From Terriglobia bacterium (lineage in GTDB: Bacteria; Acidobacteriota; Terriglobia; Terriglobales; Acidobacteriaceae): a stretch of DNA of 34,801 bases. The position numbers and the translations under genes are program-made. The stretch is taken from contig JAIQET010000047.1 in NCBI GenBank assembly GCA_020073645.1, positions 1 to 34,801 of the forward strand. The letters are read 5' to 3'. Shown here one piece after another: positions 25,402-33,356 of the stretch (the first letter of the stretch is position 1; every line of letters begins with the position of its first letter). The notes under the pieces are model-generated. The model did not search any database. It was not told where the DNA came from and saw nothing but the letters and a program-made list of their open reading frames with translations.

Positions 25402-26289
25402 ATGCCAACACTCCAAGCCAACCTCCGCCTCTCCCTCAAAACCATTCTGTTCACCACGGATTTTTCCCCGGCCTCCCAGGCGGCTCTGCCTTACGTGCAA
25501 GCCCTGGTGCGCTGGTACGGTTCCAAGGTGATTGTGGCGCACTCGGTTCCACCCGAACCCGCGCTCAGCGTCCCCATGGACGCAGCGCCGCTAAACATGA
25601 ACCTCAGCTGGCAGGAGGCGCAAAACAAGATGACGGCCTTCCTGCGCACGGATCCGCTGCCCGGCATCGTGCACGAGACGGTGTTGGAGCAGGGAGACCT
25701 CTGGGATGTGCTCTCCGATTTGATCCGGCGGCACGATATTGACCTGGTCGTTCTCGGCACCCATGGCCGCCAGGGGCTGAAGAAGCTAGTGCTGGGATCG
25801 GCGGCCGAGCAAATCTTTCGTCTTGCCCGCTGTCCGGTGTTGACGGTAGGCCCTAAAGCGGTGTGCCCCGCGGTCCAGTTCGAAAACTGGAAGCGCATCC
25901 TGTTCGCAACCGACTTCTCGGCGGGATCACTCAAGGCGCTGCCCTATGCCTTGTCCATGGCGGAAGAGAACAATGCCCAGCTGATGCTGATGCATGCCAT
26001 TCCCCTGGTTCCAGTGCAGCAACAGGACGACGTGCAAGAGGGGGCCCGAAGGCGCCTGGAGAAATTGGTGCCACTCGAGGCGGCCGACTGGTGCAAACCG
26101 GAGTACGTGGTGCGCTTCGAGTTCGCGGCCGAAGGCATCCTAAAGGTTGCCAAGGAGCGGCACGCCGACCTCATCGTGATGGGAGTGCGGGCGGCGGCTT
26201 CGCCTCGCACGTCGGCGCACCTGCCCTGGGCGACGGCGTATGAGGTTGTGTGCCACGCGCATTGCCCGGTGTTGACAGTGCGCGGCTGA
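25402..26289 (+). CDS. tandem universal stress protein (UspA domains)
   Basis: A 295-residue protein with two Usp domains. The first (about residues 10-150) begins LKTILFTTDFSPASQAALPY and has the ATP-binding signature G-x2-G-x9-G-S in GTHGRQGLKKLVLGSA. The second (about 160-294) begins WKRILFATDFSAGSLKALPY but its signature region (VMGVRAAASPRTSAHLPW) is degenerate, so it probably does not bind ATP. No membrane segment is seen; it is cytoplasmic. ATG 25402 is preceded by GAGGAGGT. The promoter carries a CRP/FNR-like site, consistent with control by oxygen, nitrosative or energy stress, which is inference. Confidence 0.93.
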   Translation: MPTLQANLRLSLKTILFTTDFSPASQAALPYVQALVRWYGSKVIVAHSVPPEPALSVPMDAAPLNMNLSWQEAQNKMTAFLRTDPLPGIVHETVLEQGDLWDVLSDLIRRHDIDLVVLGTHGRQGLKKLVLGSAAEQIFRLARCPVLTVGPKAVCPAVQFENWKRILFATDFSAGSLKALPYALSMAEENNAQLMLMHAIPLVPVQQQDDVQEGARRRLEKLVPLEAADWCKPEYVVRFEFAAEGILKVAKERHADLIVMGVRAAASPRTSAHLPWATAYEVVCHAHCPVLTVRG

Positions 26290-26308
26290 GGTACTCTGTG
26301 GATTCATC

Positions 26309-26334
26309 ATGAGGCGGGCTGCGGCCCGCCTCAT
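26309..26334. terminator. hairpin covering the start of the next gene
   Basis: ATGAGGCGGGC (26309-26319), loop TGCG, GCCCGCCTCAT (26324-26334), 19 bp after the universal stress gene stop. It may end that transcript; it also buries the first ATG of the downstream membrane protein. Confidence 0.5.
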
Positions 26335-28138
26335 TGCTGATTTGGGCGGCTTAGGCAACAATCATGGAGCGAGGCCACTGCCGCTGAGACTGCTCTCCTT
26401 CGACCGACAACGCGCGACACCCACGCCGCAGACGTGGGCGGATGCGCCTGGCGGTTCCCTGCGTGGCTGGCCCCTGCTGATCCCCATGGCCACGGCGCTG
26501 CTGGTAGTCCTGCCCTTCTTCGTCCTGGGCAATCCCTCGGGGCACGACTTCGAGTTTCACGTGAACTCCTGGATGGAAGTGCTGCAGCAGTGGCACCACG
26601 GCATCCTTTATCCGCGTTGGGCGGCGTGGGCGCACTACGGATACGGTGAGGCGCGATTTGTGTTTTATCCGCCGGTCTCGTGGATGCTGGGAGCCGCCTT
26701 GGGTGCGCTGCTGCCGTGGCAAGCCGCGCCGGGGGCTTATGTCTGGCTGGCCTTGACGCTTTCGGGATGGTCCATGTTTGTGCTGGCGCGGCGATGGCTG
26801 GGGCGGCGCGATGCGGTTTTCGCCGCCGCGCTCTATGCCGCCAATCCTTATTACATCGTGATCGTGTATTGGCGGAGCGCGTTTGCTGAATTGCTGGCGG
26901 GAGCACTATTGCCTCTGCTTCTGCTCTACGTGCTGCGGGCGGAGGAAGAAGGACGGAGGGTTATAGTTCCGCTGAGCCTGATCGTGGCCGCAGCGTGGCT
27001 GACCAACGCTCCCTCCGCGGTGATGGTGAACTACTCGCTGGCGCTGCTGGTGGTCGCGGTGGCTGTGGTGCGGCGCTCGCCGCGTGTTTTGTTTTATGGA
27101 GGCGCGGCCGTAGTGGTGGGTCTGGCGCTGGCCGCGTTCTATGTTTTTCCGGCTGCCTACGAAGAAAAGTGGGTGAACATCTCGGAGGTGCTTGCCCCGG
27201 GCGTGCGCCCGCAGGACAATTTTTTGTTCGCTCTCATCAACGATCTCGATCACAACCGCTTCAACCTGCTGGTGTCGCTGGTGGCATCGGCGGAGATGGC
27301 GGTGCTGCTGGGCGCTGCTGTCTTGCTGGGAGGGCGCGGCTTGCGCCATGCCGATCGCGGAGCGAAGAACGCGGCAGCGCCAGCCGCTGAGGGACGAGTC
27401 CTCCGCTGGTCACTCTCGGCCTGGGCCGCGGCCGCCATGCTGCTCATGTCCTCCATAACGTTTCTGGCGTGGCAATACCTGCCCGAGTTGCGCTTCGTGC
27501 AACTTCCCTGGCGCTGGCTCTTGTCCGTGAACGTGGCGGTCGCTCTGTTCGCCACGATGGCATGGCGGCGCTGGCTGCCACGCTCGCTGATCTGCGTCCT
27601 GATGCTGGGTGTGATCACCGTGGTCTGGCACCGGGTGCAGGGGCCGTGGTGGGACACCTCCGCCGACATCCGGGAGATGCGGGACAACATTCACGACGGC
27701 CAAGGTTACGAGGGCACGGATGAATATGTTCCCGCTGGCGCTGATCCTTACGAGATCAAGCAGGAAGCGCCGCGAGTCACTCTGGAAGGGGACGGTTCGG
27801 CGCGAATCCAGGTGCAGCAGTGGGATCCGGAATCGAAGATCTTGACCGCAGATGTGGTTGCCCCTGGGAAGCTGGCGCTACGCCTGTTCAACTATCCCGC
27901 GTGGAGGGTAGAAGTGAATGGTCGCGAGGTCGCTACCGAAACCCGCGAGGTCACCGGGCAGATGATGATTCTGGTGGAGGCAGGCGAGAACCGTGTGCTG
28001 GTCACGTTCACCCGCACCTGGGACCGGACGGTGGGAATCATAGTATCGGCGTTCACCGCTTTCTTGGTGATTGCGCTGCTTGTGGCGAGGAAACTTGTGT
28101 GGGGACGGCGGCCCTCGGCTGTCACGGCCGGGCGCTAG
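26309..28138 (+). CDS. large GT-C-like membrane protein (PTPS-related/YfhO-type)
   Basis: A protein of about 609 residues with roughly ten membrane helices beginning at PLLIPMATALLVVLPFFVL. The first extracytoplasmic loop has GHDFEFHVNSWMEVLQQWHH and LYPRWAAWAHYGYGEARFVF, the acidic/His-containing pattern of GT-C glycosyltransferase-like proteins known as 6-pyruvoyl-tetrahydropterin-synthase-related membrane proteins. A C-terminal beta domain (about residues 480-570, with LRLFNYPAWRVEVNGREV) precedes a last helix and resembles the YfhO-type carbohydrate-binding end. It probably acts in transfer of lipid-linked sugars at the cell surface. The start is uncertain: ATG 26309 lies within a hairpin with no Shine-Dalgarno, and the first 50 residues are not family-like, so translation may begin later. 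Confidence 0.8.
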   Translation: MRRAAARLIADLGGLGNNHGARPLPLRLLSFDRQRATPTPQTWADAPGGSLRGWPLLIPMATALLVVLPFFVLGNPSGHDFEFHVNSWMEVLQQWHHGILYPRWAAWAHYGYGEARFVFYPPVSWMLGAALGALLPWQAAPGAYVWLALTLSGWSMFVLARRWLGRRDAVFAAALYAANPYYIVIVYWRSAFAELLAGALLPLLLLYVLRAEEEGRRVIVPLSLIVAAAWLTNAPSAVMVNYSLALLVVAVAVVRRSPRVLFYGGAAVVVGLALAAFYVFPAAYEEKWVNISEVLAPGVRPQDNFLFALINDLDHNRFNLLVSLVASAEMAVLLGAAVLLGGRGLRHADRGAKNAAAPAAEGRVLRWSLSAWAAAAMLLMSSITFLAWQYLPELRFVQLPWRWLLSVNVAVALFATMAWRRWLPRSLICVLMLGVITVVWHRVQGPWWDTSADIREMRDNIHDGQGYEGTDEYVPAGADPYEIKQEAPRVTLEGDGSARIQVQQWDPESKILTADVVAPGKLALRLFNYPAWRVEVNGREVATETREVTGQMMILVEAGENRVLVTFTRTWDRTVGIIVSAFTAFLVIALLVARKLVWGRRPSAVTAGR

Positions 28139-28166
28139 CTCGGCAATCGGCCTTGGGGGACAGTGC

Positions 28167-28211
28167 GGAGGCAGGATGCCTCCGCTACAGCCGGCGGGAC
28201 GCTGGCGGTAC
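28167..28211. repeat. bipartite REP-like repeat, copy E
   Basis: GGAGGC (28167-28172)/GCCTCC (28178-28183), then GCTACA and GCCGGCGGGACGCTGGC (28190-28206), a diverged second hairpin, ending GGTAC. It stops 2 nt before the rdgB ATG and replaces its ribosome-binding region, as copy A does for ymdB. Confidence 0.75.
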
Positions 28212-28213
28212 AC

Positions 28214-28831
28214 ATGAAACGCGTTCTGATTGCTACTTCGAATCCGGGCAAGTTGCGCGACTTCGCGGGTGCGGCCTTGTCGCACGGAATCGAGATCGCC
28301 TCGCTGCCGGGGTTCGCTTCCCTTCCTGCCGTGGCTGAGGATGGTCTGACGTTCGAGGACAACGCGCGCAAGAAGGCGGAGTTCTACAGCCGCTTCGCGC
28401 CGGGAGAAATTGTGTTGGCCGATGACTCTGGCCTGGAGGTGGATGCGCTGGGCGGGGCACCGGGTGTGCATTCGGCGCGTTATGCGGCGGACGAACCCCA
28501 CAAAGCGGAGAACAACACCGATGATGAAGCCAACAACGTGCGGCTGGTTCGCGAGTTGAAGGCTGTTCCGCCCGAAAAACGCACGGGGCGTTTTGTGTGC
28601 GTGATCGCGGCGGCACGCGATGGGAAAACGCTCGCCGTATTCCGCGGCAAGGCGGAAGGAATTATCCTCGACAACCCGCGGGGACACAACGGTTTCGGCT
28701 ACGACCCTCTGTTTTATTTCCCGCAAATCCGGAAGACCTTTGCCGAACTGACCGCGCAGGAGAAGGCCGGCTACAGCCATCGAGGCGCGGCCTTCCGCCA
28801 GTTTCTGGGGTGGTGCGACGAGCGGTCATGA
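28214..28831 (+). CDS. rdgB: non-canonical purine NTP pyrophosphatase (RdgB/HAM1)
   Basis: A 205-residue Ham1-family enzyme that hydrolyses ITP, dITP and XTP to monophosphates and so cleans the nucleotide pool. Signature blocks are MKRVLIATSNPGKLRDF at the N-terminus, VLADDSGLEVDALGGAPGVH then SARYA, GHNGFGYDPLFYFP and TFAELTAQEKAGYSHRGAAF. The usual EKN-x-xSHR block has Ala for Asn. ATG 28214 is the only start compatible with the fold. The frame is open upstream into a palindromic repeat, which explains an apparent longer version. No Shine-Dalgarno is visible. It converges on the PilZ gene with 64 bp between stop codons. Confidence 0.95.
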   Translation: MKRVLIATSNPGKLRDFAGAALSHGIEIASLPGFASLPAVAEDGLTFEDNARKKAEFYSRFAPGEIVLADDSGLEVDALGGAPGVHSARYAADEPHKAENNTDDEANNVRLVRELKAVPPEKRTGRFVCVIAAARDGKTLAVFRGKAEGIILDNPRGHNGFGYDPLFYFPQIRKTFAELTAQEKAGYSHRGAAFRQFLGWCDERS

Positions 28832-28895
28832 TGGCTTACCCTGGCCGTATGCCTATGGGTGTATTCGAGGCTTAATCCAGCCGCGACCGGTCCGT

Positions 28896-29294
28896 TCACT
28901 CGTGGCTCAGGGTTTGCAGCATGAGCCGCAGGCGGTTGACCTGGTCGGACTCGTCGGCGGTTCCGATGAGGAACTCCACACCGTAGCGATAGCCAGCCCG
29001 GTTGCGCACGGCCCCGCGAACCCGGATGGGAGAGCCGGAATAGGGGGGAGTGAATTCGATGGCCACCTCGTCTCCGGGCTTCAGCTCAACTCCGGCCGTT
29101 ACGGCCATGCCGCCTTCGCTGAGTTCGTTTCCACGGCCATCGTGAAGCTTGGTCTTGTCGGGAGTATGGACAATGACGCGAACCGGAACGTCCAGTTGGT
29201 AACGCCGCCAGCGCCGAGTGTTGACCAGAGCGACTGGCTTTCCCGGTTCTTCTGTTTCGGCGAGGTCGGAACTCGCTGTCGAGTTTTTGGGCAA
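28896..29294 (-). CDS. single-domain PilZ protein
   Basis: A 132-residue protein with one PilZ domain: TRRWRRYQLDVPVRV (RxxxR motif) and NELSEGGMAV, where the second c-di-GMP motif normally reads (D/N)xSxxG but here has Glu (ELSEGG). The end RAGYRYGVEFL is typical. The start is TTG at 29294, supported by AAGGAGGGG immediately upstream; the open frame continues to 29420 but upstream residues are not PilZ-like and no ATG is available. A CRP/FNR-type site precedes its promoter. The protein is cytosolic. It is divergent from sdhCAB. Confidence 0.85.
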   Translation of the reverse strand: MPKNSTASSDLAETEEPGKPVALVNTRRWRRYQLDVPVRVIVHTPDKTKLHDGRGNELSEGGMAVTAGVELKPGDEVAIEFTPPYSGSPIRVRGAVRNRAGYRYGVEFLIGTADESDQVNRLRLMLQTLSHE

Positions 29295-29350
29295 AACCCC
29301 TCCTTGGTGAAGGACTGAAACAAACTGACTTCCCCAAGCGATGTAATGAG

Positions 29351-29392
29351 ATTCTAACCTTCCCGGGCACACATGCAAGTGACGGTGATCAC
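29351..29392 (-). promoter_or_regulatory. CRP/FNR-type palindrome and promoter of the PilZ gene
   Basis: On the minus strand TGTGATCACCGTCACT contains GTGA-N6-TCAC (29392-29379), followed by TTGCAT (29378-29373) and, 22 nt after the palindrome, TAGAAT (29356-29351). The palindrome centre lies 41.5 nt upstream of the expected transcription start, the same geometry as at 25323. Confidence 0.6.
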
Positions 29393-29484
29393 AGGTGTTG
29401 TCCAAGAGTCCTAGTCCCACGGGTCAAGCTGGGTGCGTGGAGAGTGGGAGAAGAGATTACTAAAGTGTGCAGGAGATCCCTTCC

Positions 29485-29514
29485 TTGACTTCCCTTCTCT
29501 CGTCCCAAGATAAT
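29485..29514 (+). promoter_or_regulatory. promoter of sdhCAB
   Basis: TTGACT (29485-29490), 18-bp spacer, GATAAT (29509-29514). The expected leader is about 36 nt and contains AAGGAG (29545-29550). Confidence 0.65.
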
Positions 29515-29556
29515 GAGAGGTTCTTTTGTCATCATCGAACTCATAAGGAGCGTTCT

Positions 29557-30288
29557 GTGGCAGCAACCGCCAGTCCTCCAGCTCCGATCAGCGTCAAAAG
29601 CGGGGTTGCTCCCCTGCGGGCGGGGCAGGGATATTCGTTCCTGCTGCGCCGCCTGCATTCGTTGAGCGGCATCGTCCCCATTGGCGCTTTTCTGGTGGAG
29701 CACTACGTCTCCAACACCGAGGCCATGAAGGGGCCCGCCGCCTACAACGCCACCGTCAAGTTTCTCAACAGCCTTCCCTTCGTTCTCTCCCTGGAGTGGG
29801 GACTGATTTTTCTCCCCATCCTGTATCACGGCCTGTACGGGGTCTGGATCTGGTACCGCGGCGAAGGCAATGCCGGCGACTATCCCTGGATGGGCAACTG
29901 GATGTACACCCTGCAACGCTGGACGGGTGGGATCGCGTTCGCCTACATCATTTATCACACTTGGACCATGCGCTTCACCGGGGTACACCTGGCAACCGAA
30001 CCTGACGCCGGGTTCGACAAGGTGTATCGCGCGTTGTATGGCCATCCCTGGGTGGTGCTTTTCTATTTCGTCGGAGTGCTGGCGGCGTCGTGGCACTTTG
30101 CTTACGGCATCTGGCTGTTCTGTGCCAAATGGGGCATCACCACCGGCGAGCTGGCGCGCCGCCGACTGGGCTACGTCTGCCTGGTGATCGGCCTGGGGAT
30201 GGCAGGGATCGGCGTGTATTCGCTGACCGGCTTCCTGAGCTACCTGGCGCCGACACCGGGTTCAACGGTCACGCTGTTGCGACACTAA
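29557..30288 (+). CDS. sdhC: succinate dehydrogenase/fumarate reductase cytochrome b subunit (B-type SdhC)
   Basis: A 243-residue membrane anchor of complex II with five hydrophobic helices, the B. subtilis-type single-subunit diheme cytochrome b558 that works with menaquinone. Candidate heme-ligand histidines are in LLRRLHSLSGIVPIGAFLVE followed by His (helix I), LYHGLYGVWIWY, YIIYHTWTMRF and SWHFAYGIW. The start is GTG 29557 with AAGGAG six nt upstream; the in-frame extension back to 29467 runs through the promoter and is rejected. It is followed after 47 bp by sdhA, with a short hairpin GGCGGCC-ATG-GGCCGCC (30304-30320) in between. Confidence 0.94.
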   Translation: MAATASPPAPISVKSGVAPLRAGQGYSFLLRRLHSLSGIVPIGAFLVEHYVSNTEAMKGPAAYNATVKFLNSLPFVLSLEWGLIFLPILYHGLYGVWIWYRGEGNAGDYPWMGNWMYTLQRWTGGIAFAYIIYHTWTMRFTGVHLATEPDAGFDKVYRALYGHPWVVLFYFVGVLAASWHFAYGIWLFCAKWGITTGELARRRLGYVCLVIGLGMAGIGVYSLTGFLSYLAPTPGSTVTLLRH

Positions 30289-30303
30289 CCAGAAGGTTTT
30301 TCC

Positions 30304-30320
30304 GGCGGCCATGGGCCGCC
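30304..30320 (+). other. hairpin between sdhC and sdhA
   Basis: GGCGGCC (30304-30310), loop ATG, GGCCGCC (30314-30320), preceded by TTTTT and lying 15 nt before the sdhA start. It may tune the ratio of membrane to soluble subunits or stabilise a processed mRNA end. Confidence 0.45.
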
Positions 30321-30335
30321 AGATTGTTACTCATA

Positions 30336-32105
30336 ATGGCATCGAATCCGAAAATCATCGTGATCGGGGGCGGCCTGGCGGGACTCTCGGCCGTCATCAA
30401 AATCGCCGAGATGGGCGGAGAGGTGGACCTGTTCTCCATCGTTCCGGTGAAGCGTTCGCACTCGGTGTGCGCCCAGGGCGGCATCAACGCGGCCAAGAAC
30501 CTGAAGGGCGAGGGCGACTCCACCTGGCAGCACTTTGACGACAGCATCTATGGCGGCGATTTTCTCGCCAACCAGCCTCCGGTGAAAGATATGTGCGAGG
30601 CGGCGCCCGGGATCATTGACCTGCTCGACCGCATGGGCGTGCCGTTCAACCGCACTCCCGAAGGCGTGCTCGACTTCCGCCGCTTTGGCGGAACGCTCTA
30701 CAACCGCACGGCGTTCGCCGGCGCTACCACCGGCCAGCAACTTTTGTATGCGCTCGACGAGCAGGTGCGGCGCTACGAGGCGGAAGGCAAAGTCAAGAAG
30801 TACGAGCACTGGGAATTTTTGTCGGCGGTGCTCGACTCCGGGCGCGTCTGCCGCGGCATCTGCGCCATGGATCTGCGGTCGATGGAAATCCGCACTTTTC
30901 CTGCGGACGCCATCATCACCGCCACCGGCGGTATCGGTGCTATTTTTGGCAAGTCCACGAACTCGGTGGTGTGCACGGGATCGGCGCAGTCGGCGGTTTA
31001 TCAGCAGGGCTGCTACTACGCCAACGGCGAGTTCATCCAAGTGCATCCGACGTCGATTCCCGGCGAAGACAAGCTGCGGCTAATGTCGGAGTCGGCGCGC
31101 GGCGAAGGCGGGCGGGTGTGGGTGCCCAGGACTCCGGGCGACAAGCGCGATCCGAAATCCATTCCGGAAAAAGAGCGCTGGTATTTCCTGGAAGAGTGGT
31201 ATCCGAAGTACGGCAACCTGGTGCCGCGCGATGTGGCCACGCGGGCGATTCACAAAGTGGTGTACGAGCACAACCTGGGCATCGACGGCAAGCCCATGGT
31301 CTATCTCGATCTCACCCACATTGACCGCAAGGTGCTCGACCGCAAGCTGGAAGGGATTCTGGAAATCTACGAGAAGTTCGTGGGCGACGATCCGCGCGAC
31401 GTGCCCATGAAGATCTTCCCCGGCATGCATTACACGATGGGCGGGTTGTGGGTGGACTTCAAGCAGGCCACCAACATCCCCGGAATTTATGCGACCGGCG
31501 AATGCGAGTACCAATATCACGGAGCCAACCGGCTGGGGGCGAATTCGCTGGTTTCCTGCATCTATGGTGGATTCGTGGGCGGACCGGCGGCGGTGCAGTA
31601 TGCCCGCAATCTGCAAGCGGCTCCGGCCAATGGCCACTTCGATGCCGAGCGCAAACGTCAGGGAGAAATCAATGCCCGGCTGATGAAGGCTGATGGCTCG
31701 GAGAACCCGTTCCTGCTGTGGCGGGAGTTGGGTGACGAGATGACCAGGAACTGCACCGTCATCCGCTACAACAAGAATATCCAAGCCACCGACGCCAAGC
31801 TGTGCGAACTGCTGGAACGGTTCCAGAAGATCAATCTGAGTGACCGCTCGCAGTGGGCCAATACGACCGTGGCCTTTGCCCGGCAGCTTTACAACATGCT
31901 GCAACTGGCGCGGGTGATCGCGCAAGGCGCGGCGATGCGCGATGAATCACGCGGGGCGCATTACAAGCCGGACTTCCCCGAGCGCGACGACAAGAACTGG
32001 TTGAAGACGACCAAGGCGAGCTTCGCCCCGGACGCGGACGAGCCCAAGTTTGAATTCGAGCCGGTGGATATTTCGCTGCTTCCGCCGCGAGCGAGGAAGT
32101 ACTGA
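30336..32105 (+). CDS. sdhA: succinate dehydrogenase/fumarate reductase flavoprotein subunit
   Basis: A 589-residue catalytic subunit of complex II. The FAD-binding fold opens with IIVIGGGLAGLSAVIKIAEM; His42 in KRSHSVCAQGGINA is the expected covalent FAD attachment. Substrate-site blocks follow: HPTSIPGEDKLRLMSESARG, the catalytic region around PRDVATRAIH, MHYTMGGLWVD and YHGANRLGANSLVSC. The length is typical of the B. subtilis-like class. ATG 30336 gives the canonical N-terminus; the open frame upstream overlaps sdhC and is rejected. No strong Shine-Dalgarno is seen, and translation may depend on the upstream gene. The gap to sdhB is 378 bp, unusually long, and contains an opposite-strand gene. 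Confidence 0.96.
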   Translation: MASNPKIIVIGGGLAGLSAVIKIAEMGGEVDLFSIVPVKRSHSVCAQGGINAAKNLKGEGDSTWQHFDDSIYGGDFLANQPPVKDMCEAAPGIIDLLDRMGVPFNRTPEGVLDFRRFGGTLYNRTAFAGATTGQQLLYALDEQVRRYEAEGKVKKYEHWEFLSAVLDSGRVCRGICAMDLRSMEIRTFPADAIITATGGIGAIFGKSTNSVVCTGSAQSAVYQQGCYYANGEFIQVHPTSIPGEDKLRLMSESARGEGGRVWVPRTPGDKRDPKSIPEKERWYFLEEWYPKYGNLVPRDVATRAIHKVVYEHNLGIDGKPMVYLDLTHIDRKVLDRKLEGILEIYEKFVGDDPRDVPMKIFPGMHYTMGGLWVDFKQATNIPGIYATGECEYQYHGANRLGANSLVSCIYGGFVGGPAAVQYARNLQAAPANGHFDAERKRQGEINARLMKADGSENPFLLWRELGDEMTRNCTVIRYNKNIQATDAKLCELLERFQKINLSDRSQWANTTVAFARQLYNMLQLARVIAQGAAMRDESRGAHYKPDFPERDDKNWLKTTKASFAPDADEPKFEFEPVDISLLPPRARKY

Positions 32106-32156
32106 CGCGCCCAGCGTGGCCGCGGAGCCACCAGCAGGAGATAAGGAGCTGGCCGA

Positions 32157-32330
32157 TCAGTGAAGGTTGATCAGCGGTTTCTGGAAGATGAGCAGGTAGC
32201 CGTTGCTGACGACGATCCACGCAAAGAGGGTGATGACGAGGCTGAGACATACCGTGATCACTTTGTCCCAGAGGCTCTTTTTCTTGACAGGTACAGCTTG
32301 CGGTGCGCTTTCGATTCCCAGGCTAGACAT
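32157..32330 (-). CDS. 57-residue single-helix membrane protein, antisense between sdhA and sdhB
   Basis: The protein starts MSSLGIESAPQAVPVKKKSL, with a positively charged stretch, then a membrane helix (VITVCLSLVITLFAWIVVSN) and a short tail GYLLIFQKPLINLH. It is predicted N-in by the KKK motif. ATG 32330 has GGGGAGC at correct spacing, and a TTGACA-N18-CACAAT promoter lies upstream on the same strand, so expression is well supported by sequence. It splits sdhA and sdhB and is transcribed against them. I do not recognise the family. It could be a small respiratory accessory subunit or unrelated to complex II. Confidence 0.7.
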   Translation of the reverse strand: MSSLGIESAPQAVPVKKKSLWDKVITVCLSLVITLFAWIVVSNGYLLIFQKPLINLH

Positions 32331-32363
32331 AAATTGCTCCCCACGTCGAGGCGACGTATGAGC

Positions 32364-32393
32364 ATTGTGGTCGGACAGGGGGAAGGATGTCAA
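32364..32393 (-). promoter_or_regulatory. promoter of the antisense small membrane gene
   Basis: On the minus strand TTGACA (32393-32388), 18-bp spacer, CACAAT (32369-32364). The -10 is the same as in the cold-shock gene promoter. The leader is about 25 nt. Confidence 0.6.
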
Positions 32394-32483
32394 GATGAAG
32401 TATTTTGCACACGCAGGGTAAATAAGTTCTCTTTCAATACTTTACGCGCAATCCATAAGGGAAAAACGACATAACGTACTCTC

Positions 32484-33236
32484 ATGGCGAATCCTAAGAC
32501 GGTCCTCTTCAAGATCAAACGCCAGGCCGCTCCCGGTGCCCAGCCGCATTGGGAGGAATTCGAGCTGGCTTGGAAGCCGGGCATGAACGTAACCTCCTCG
32601 CTGATGGAGATCGCGGCCAACCCGGTGACGCGCGCCGGCAAGGCGACTACGCCCATCACCTACGATTCGAACTGCTTGGAGGAAGTGTGCGGCTCGTGCG
32701 CCATGCTTATCAACGGGCGCGCTCGCATGGCGTGCTCGGCCCTGGTGGACCAGCTCGACCAGCCCATCCGCCTGGAGCCTTTCTCCAAGTTCCCCGTCAT
32801 CCGCGATCTGGCGGTGGACCGCAGCGTGTTGTTCGAGAACCTGAAGCAGGTGAAGGCTTGGGTGCCGATTGATGGCACCTACGATCTGGGCTCCGGTCCG
32901 CGCATGACCATGGAGGACCAGGAAGCGGCCTACCCGCTTTCGCGCTGCATTTCCTGCTGCTGCTGCATGGAGGCCTGCCCGCAATTCAACGAGAGCACCG
33001 GCTTCGTGGGCGCGGCCACTATCTCCCAAGTGCGCCTTTTCAATACCCACCCCACCGGTGCAGCGCTGAAACGCGAACGCCTGGCGGCGCTCATGGGCGA
33101 TGGCGGCATCCAGGAATGCGGCTATGCCCAGAACTGCGTCGAGGTGTGTCCCAAAGACATTCCGCTGACGCGGTCGATCGCGGAGGTGGGCGGCGAGGTG
33201 ATGAAGCAGGCCATCGGGGATTTGTTCCGGAAGTAA
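32484..33236 (+). CDS. sdhB: succinate dehydrogenase/fumarate reductase iron-sulfur subunit
   Basis: A 250-residue iron-sulfur subunit passing electrons from the flavoprotein to the membrane hemes. The plant-type [2Fe-2S] site is NCLEEVCGSCAMLINGRARM followed by AC, about residues 62-83. The C-terminal ferredoxin half has SRCISCCCCMEACPQF (about 154-169) and CGYAQNCVEVCPKDIPL (about 212-228) for the [4Fe-4S] and [3Fe-4S] centres. The run of four Cys in CISCCCCMEACP is striking; the spacing still allows the normal CxxCxxC...CP ligands. ATG 32484 has no good ribosome site. The gene is separated from sdhA by 378 bp, so an extra promoter in that gap is possible, though none is clear on the plus strand. 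Confidence 0.95.
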   Translation: MANPKTVLFKIKRQAAPGAQPHWEEFELAWKPGMNVTSSLMEIAANPVTRAGKATTPITYDSNCLEEVCGSCAMLINGRARMACSALVDQLDQPIRLEPFSKFPVIRDLAVDRSVLFENLKQVKAWVPIDGTYDLGSGPRMTMEDQEAAYPLSRCISCCCCMEACPQFNESTGFVGAATISQVRLFNTHPTGAALKRERLAALMGDGGIQECGYAQNCVEVCPKDIPLTRSIAEVGGEVMKQAIGDLFRK

Positions 33237-33250
33237 GAAGAAATCGGAGA

Positions 33251-33273
33251 GCACGGCTCAAGCCACGCCGTGC
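33251..33273 (+). terminator. hairpin after sdhB
   Basis: GCACGGC (33251-33257), loop TCAAGCCAC, GCCGTGC (33267-33273), 15 bp after the stop. There is no U-tract, so it may be an mRNA-stabilising stem rather than a terminator. Confidence 0.45.
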
Positions 33274-33356
33274 AGCCTCCAGCATGACCATAGCTTTAGC
33301 CCAAAGGTCACGCATATAAGCTAACAATCTGGCCTGACACAAACGGGTCAGTTGCG

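Noticed and set aside
31080..31925. A 281-codon minus-strand frame inside sdhA
   Set aside because: It is a shadow of the conserved flavoprotein gene; the product has no recognisable domain.
32940..32990. The run of cysteines in SdhB as a damaged iron-sulfur site
   Set aside because: The spacing still supplies CxxCxxC and the CP ligand expected of the ferredoxin-like domain, so the site is intact.
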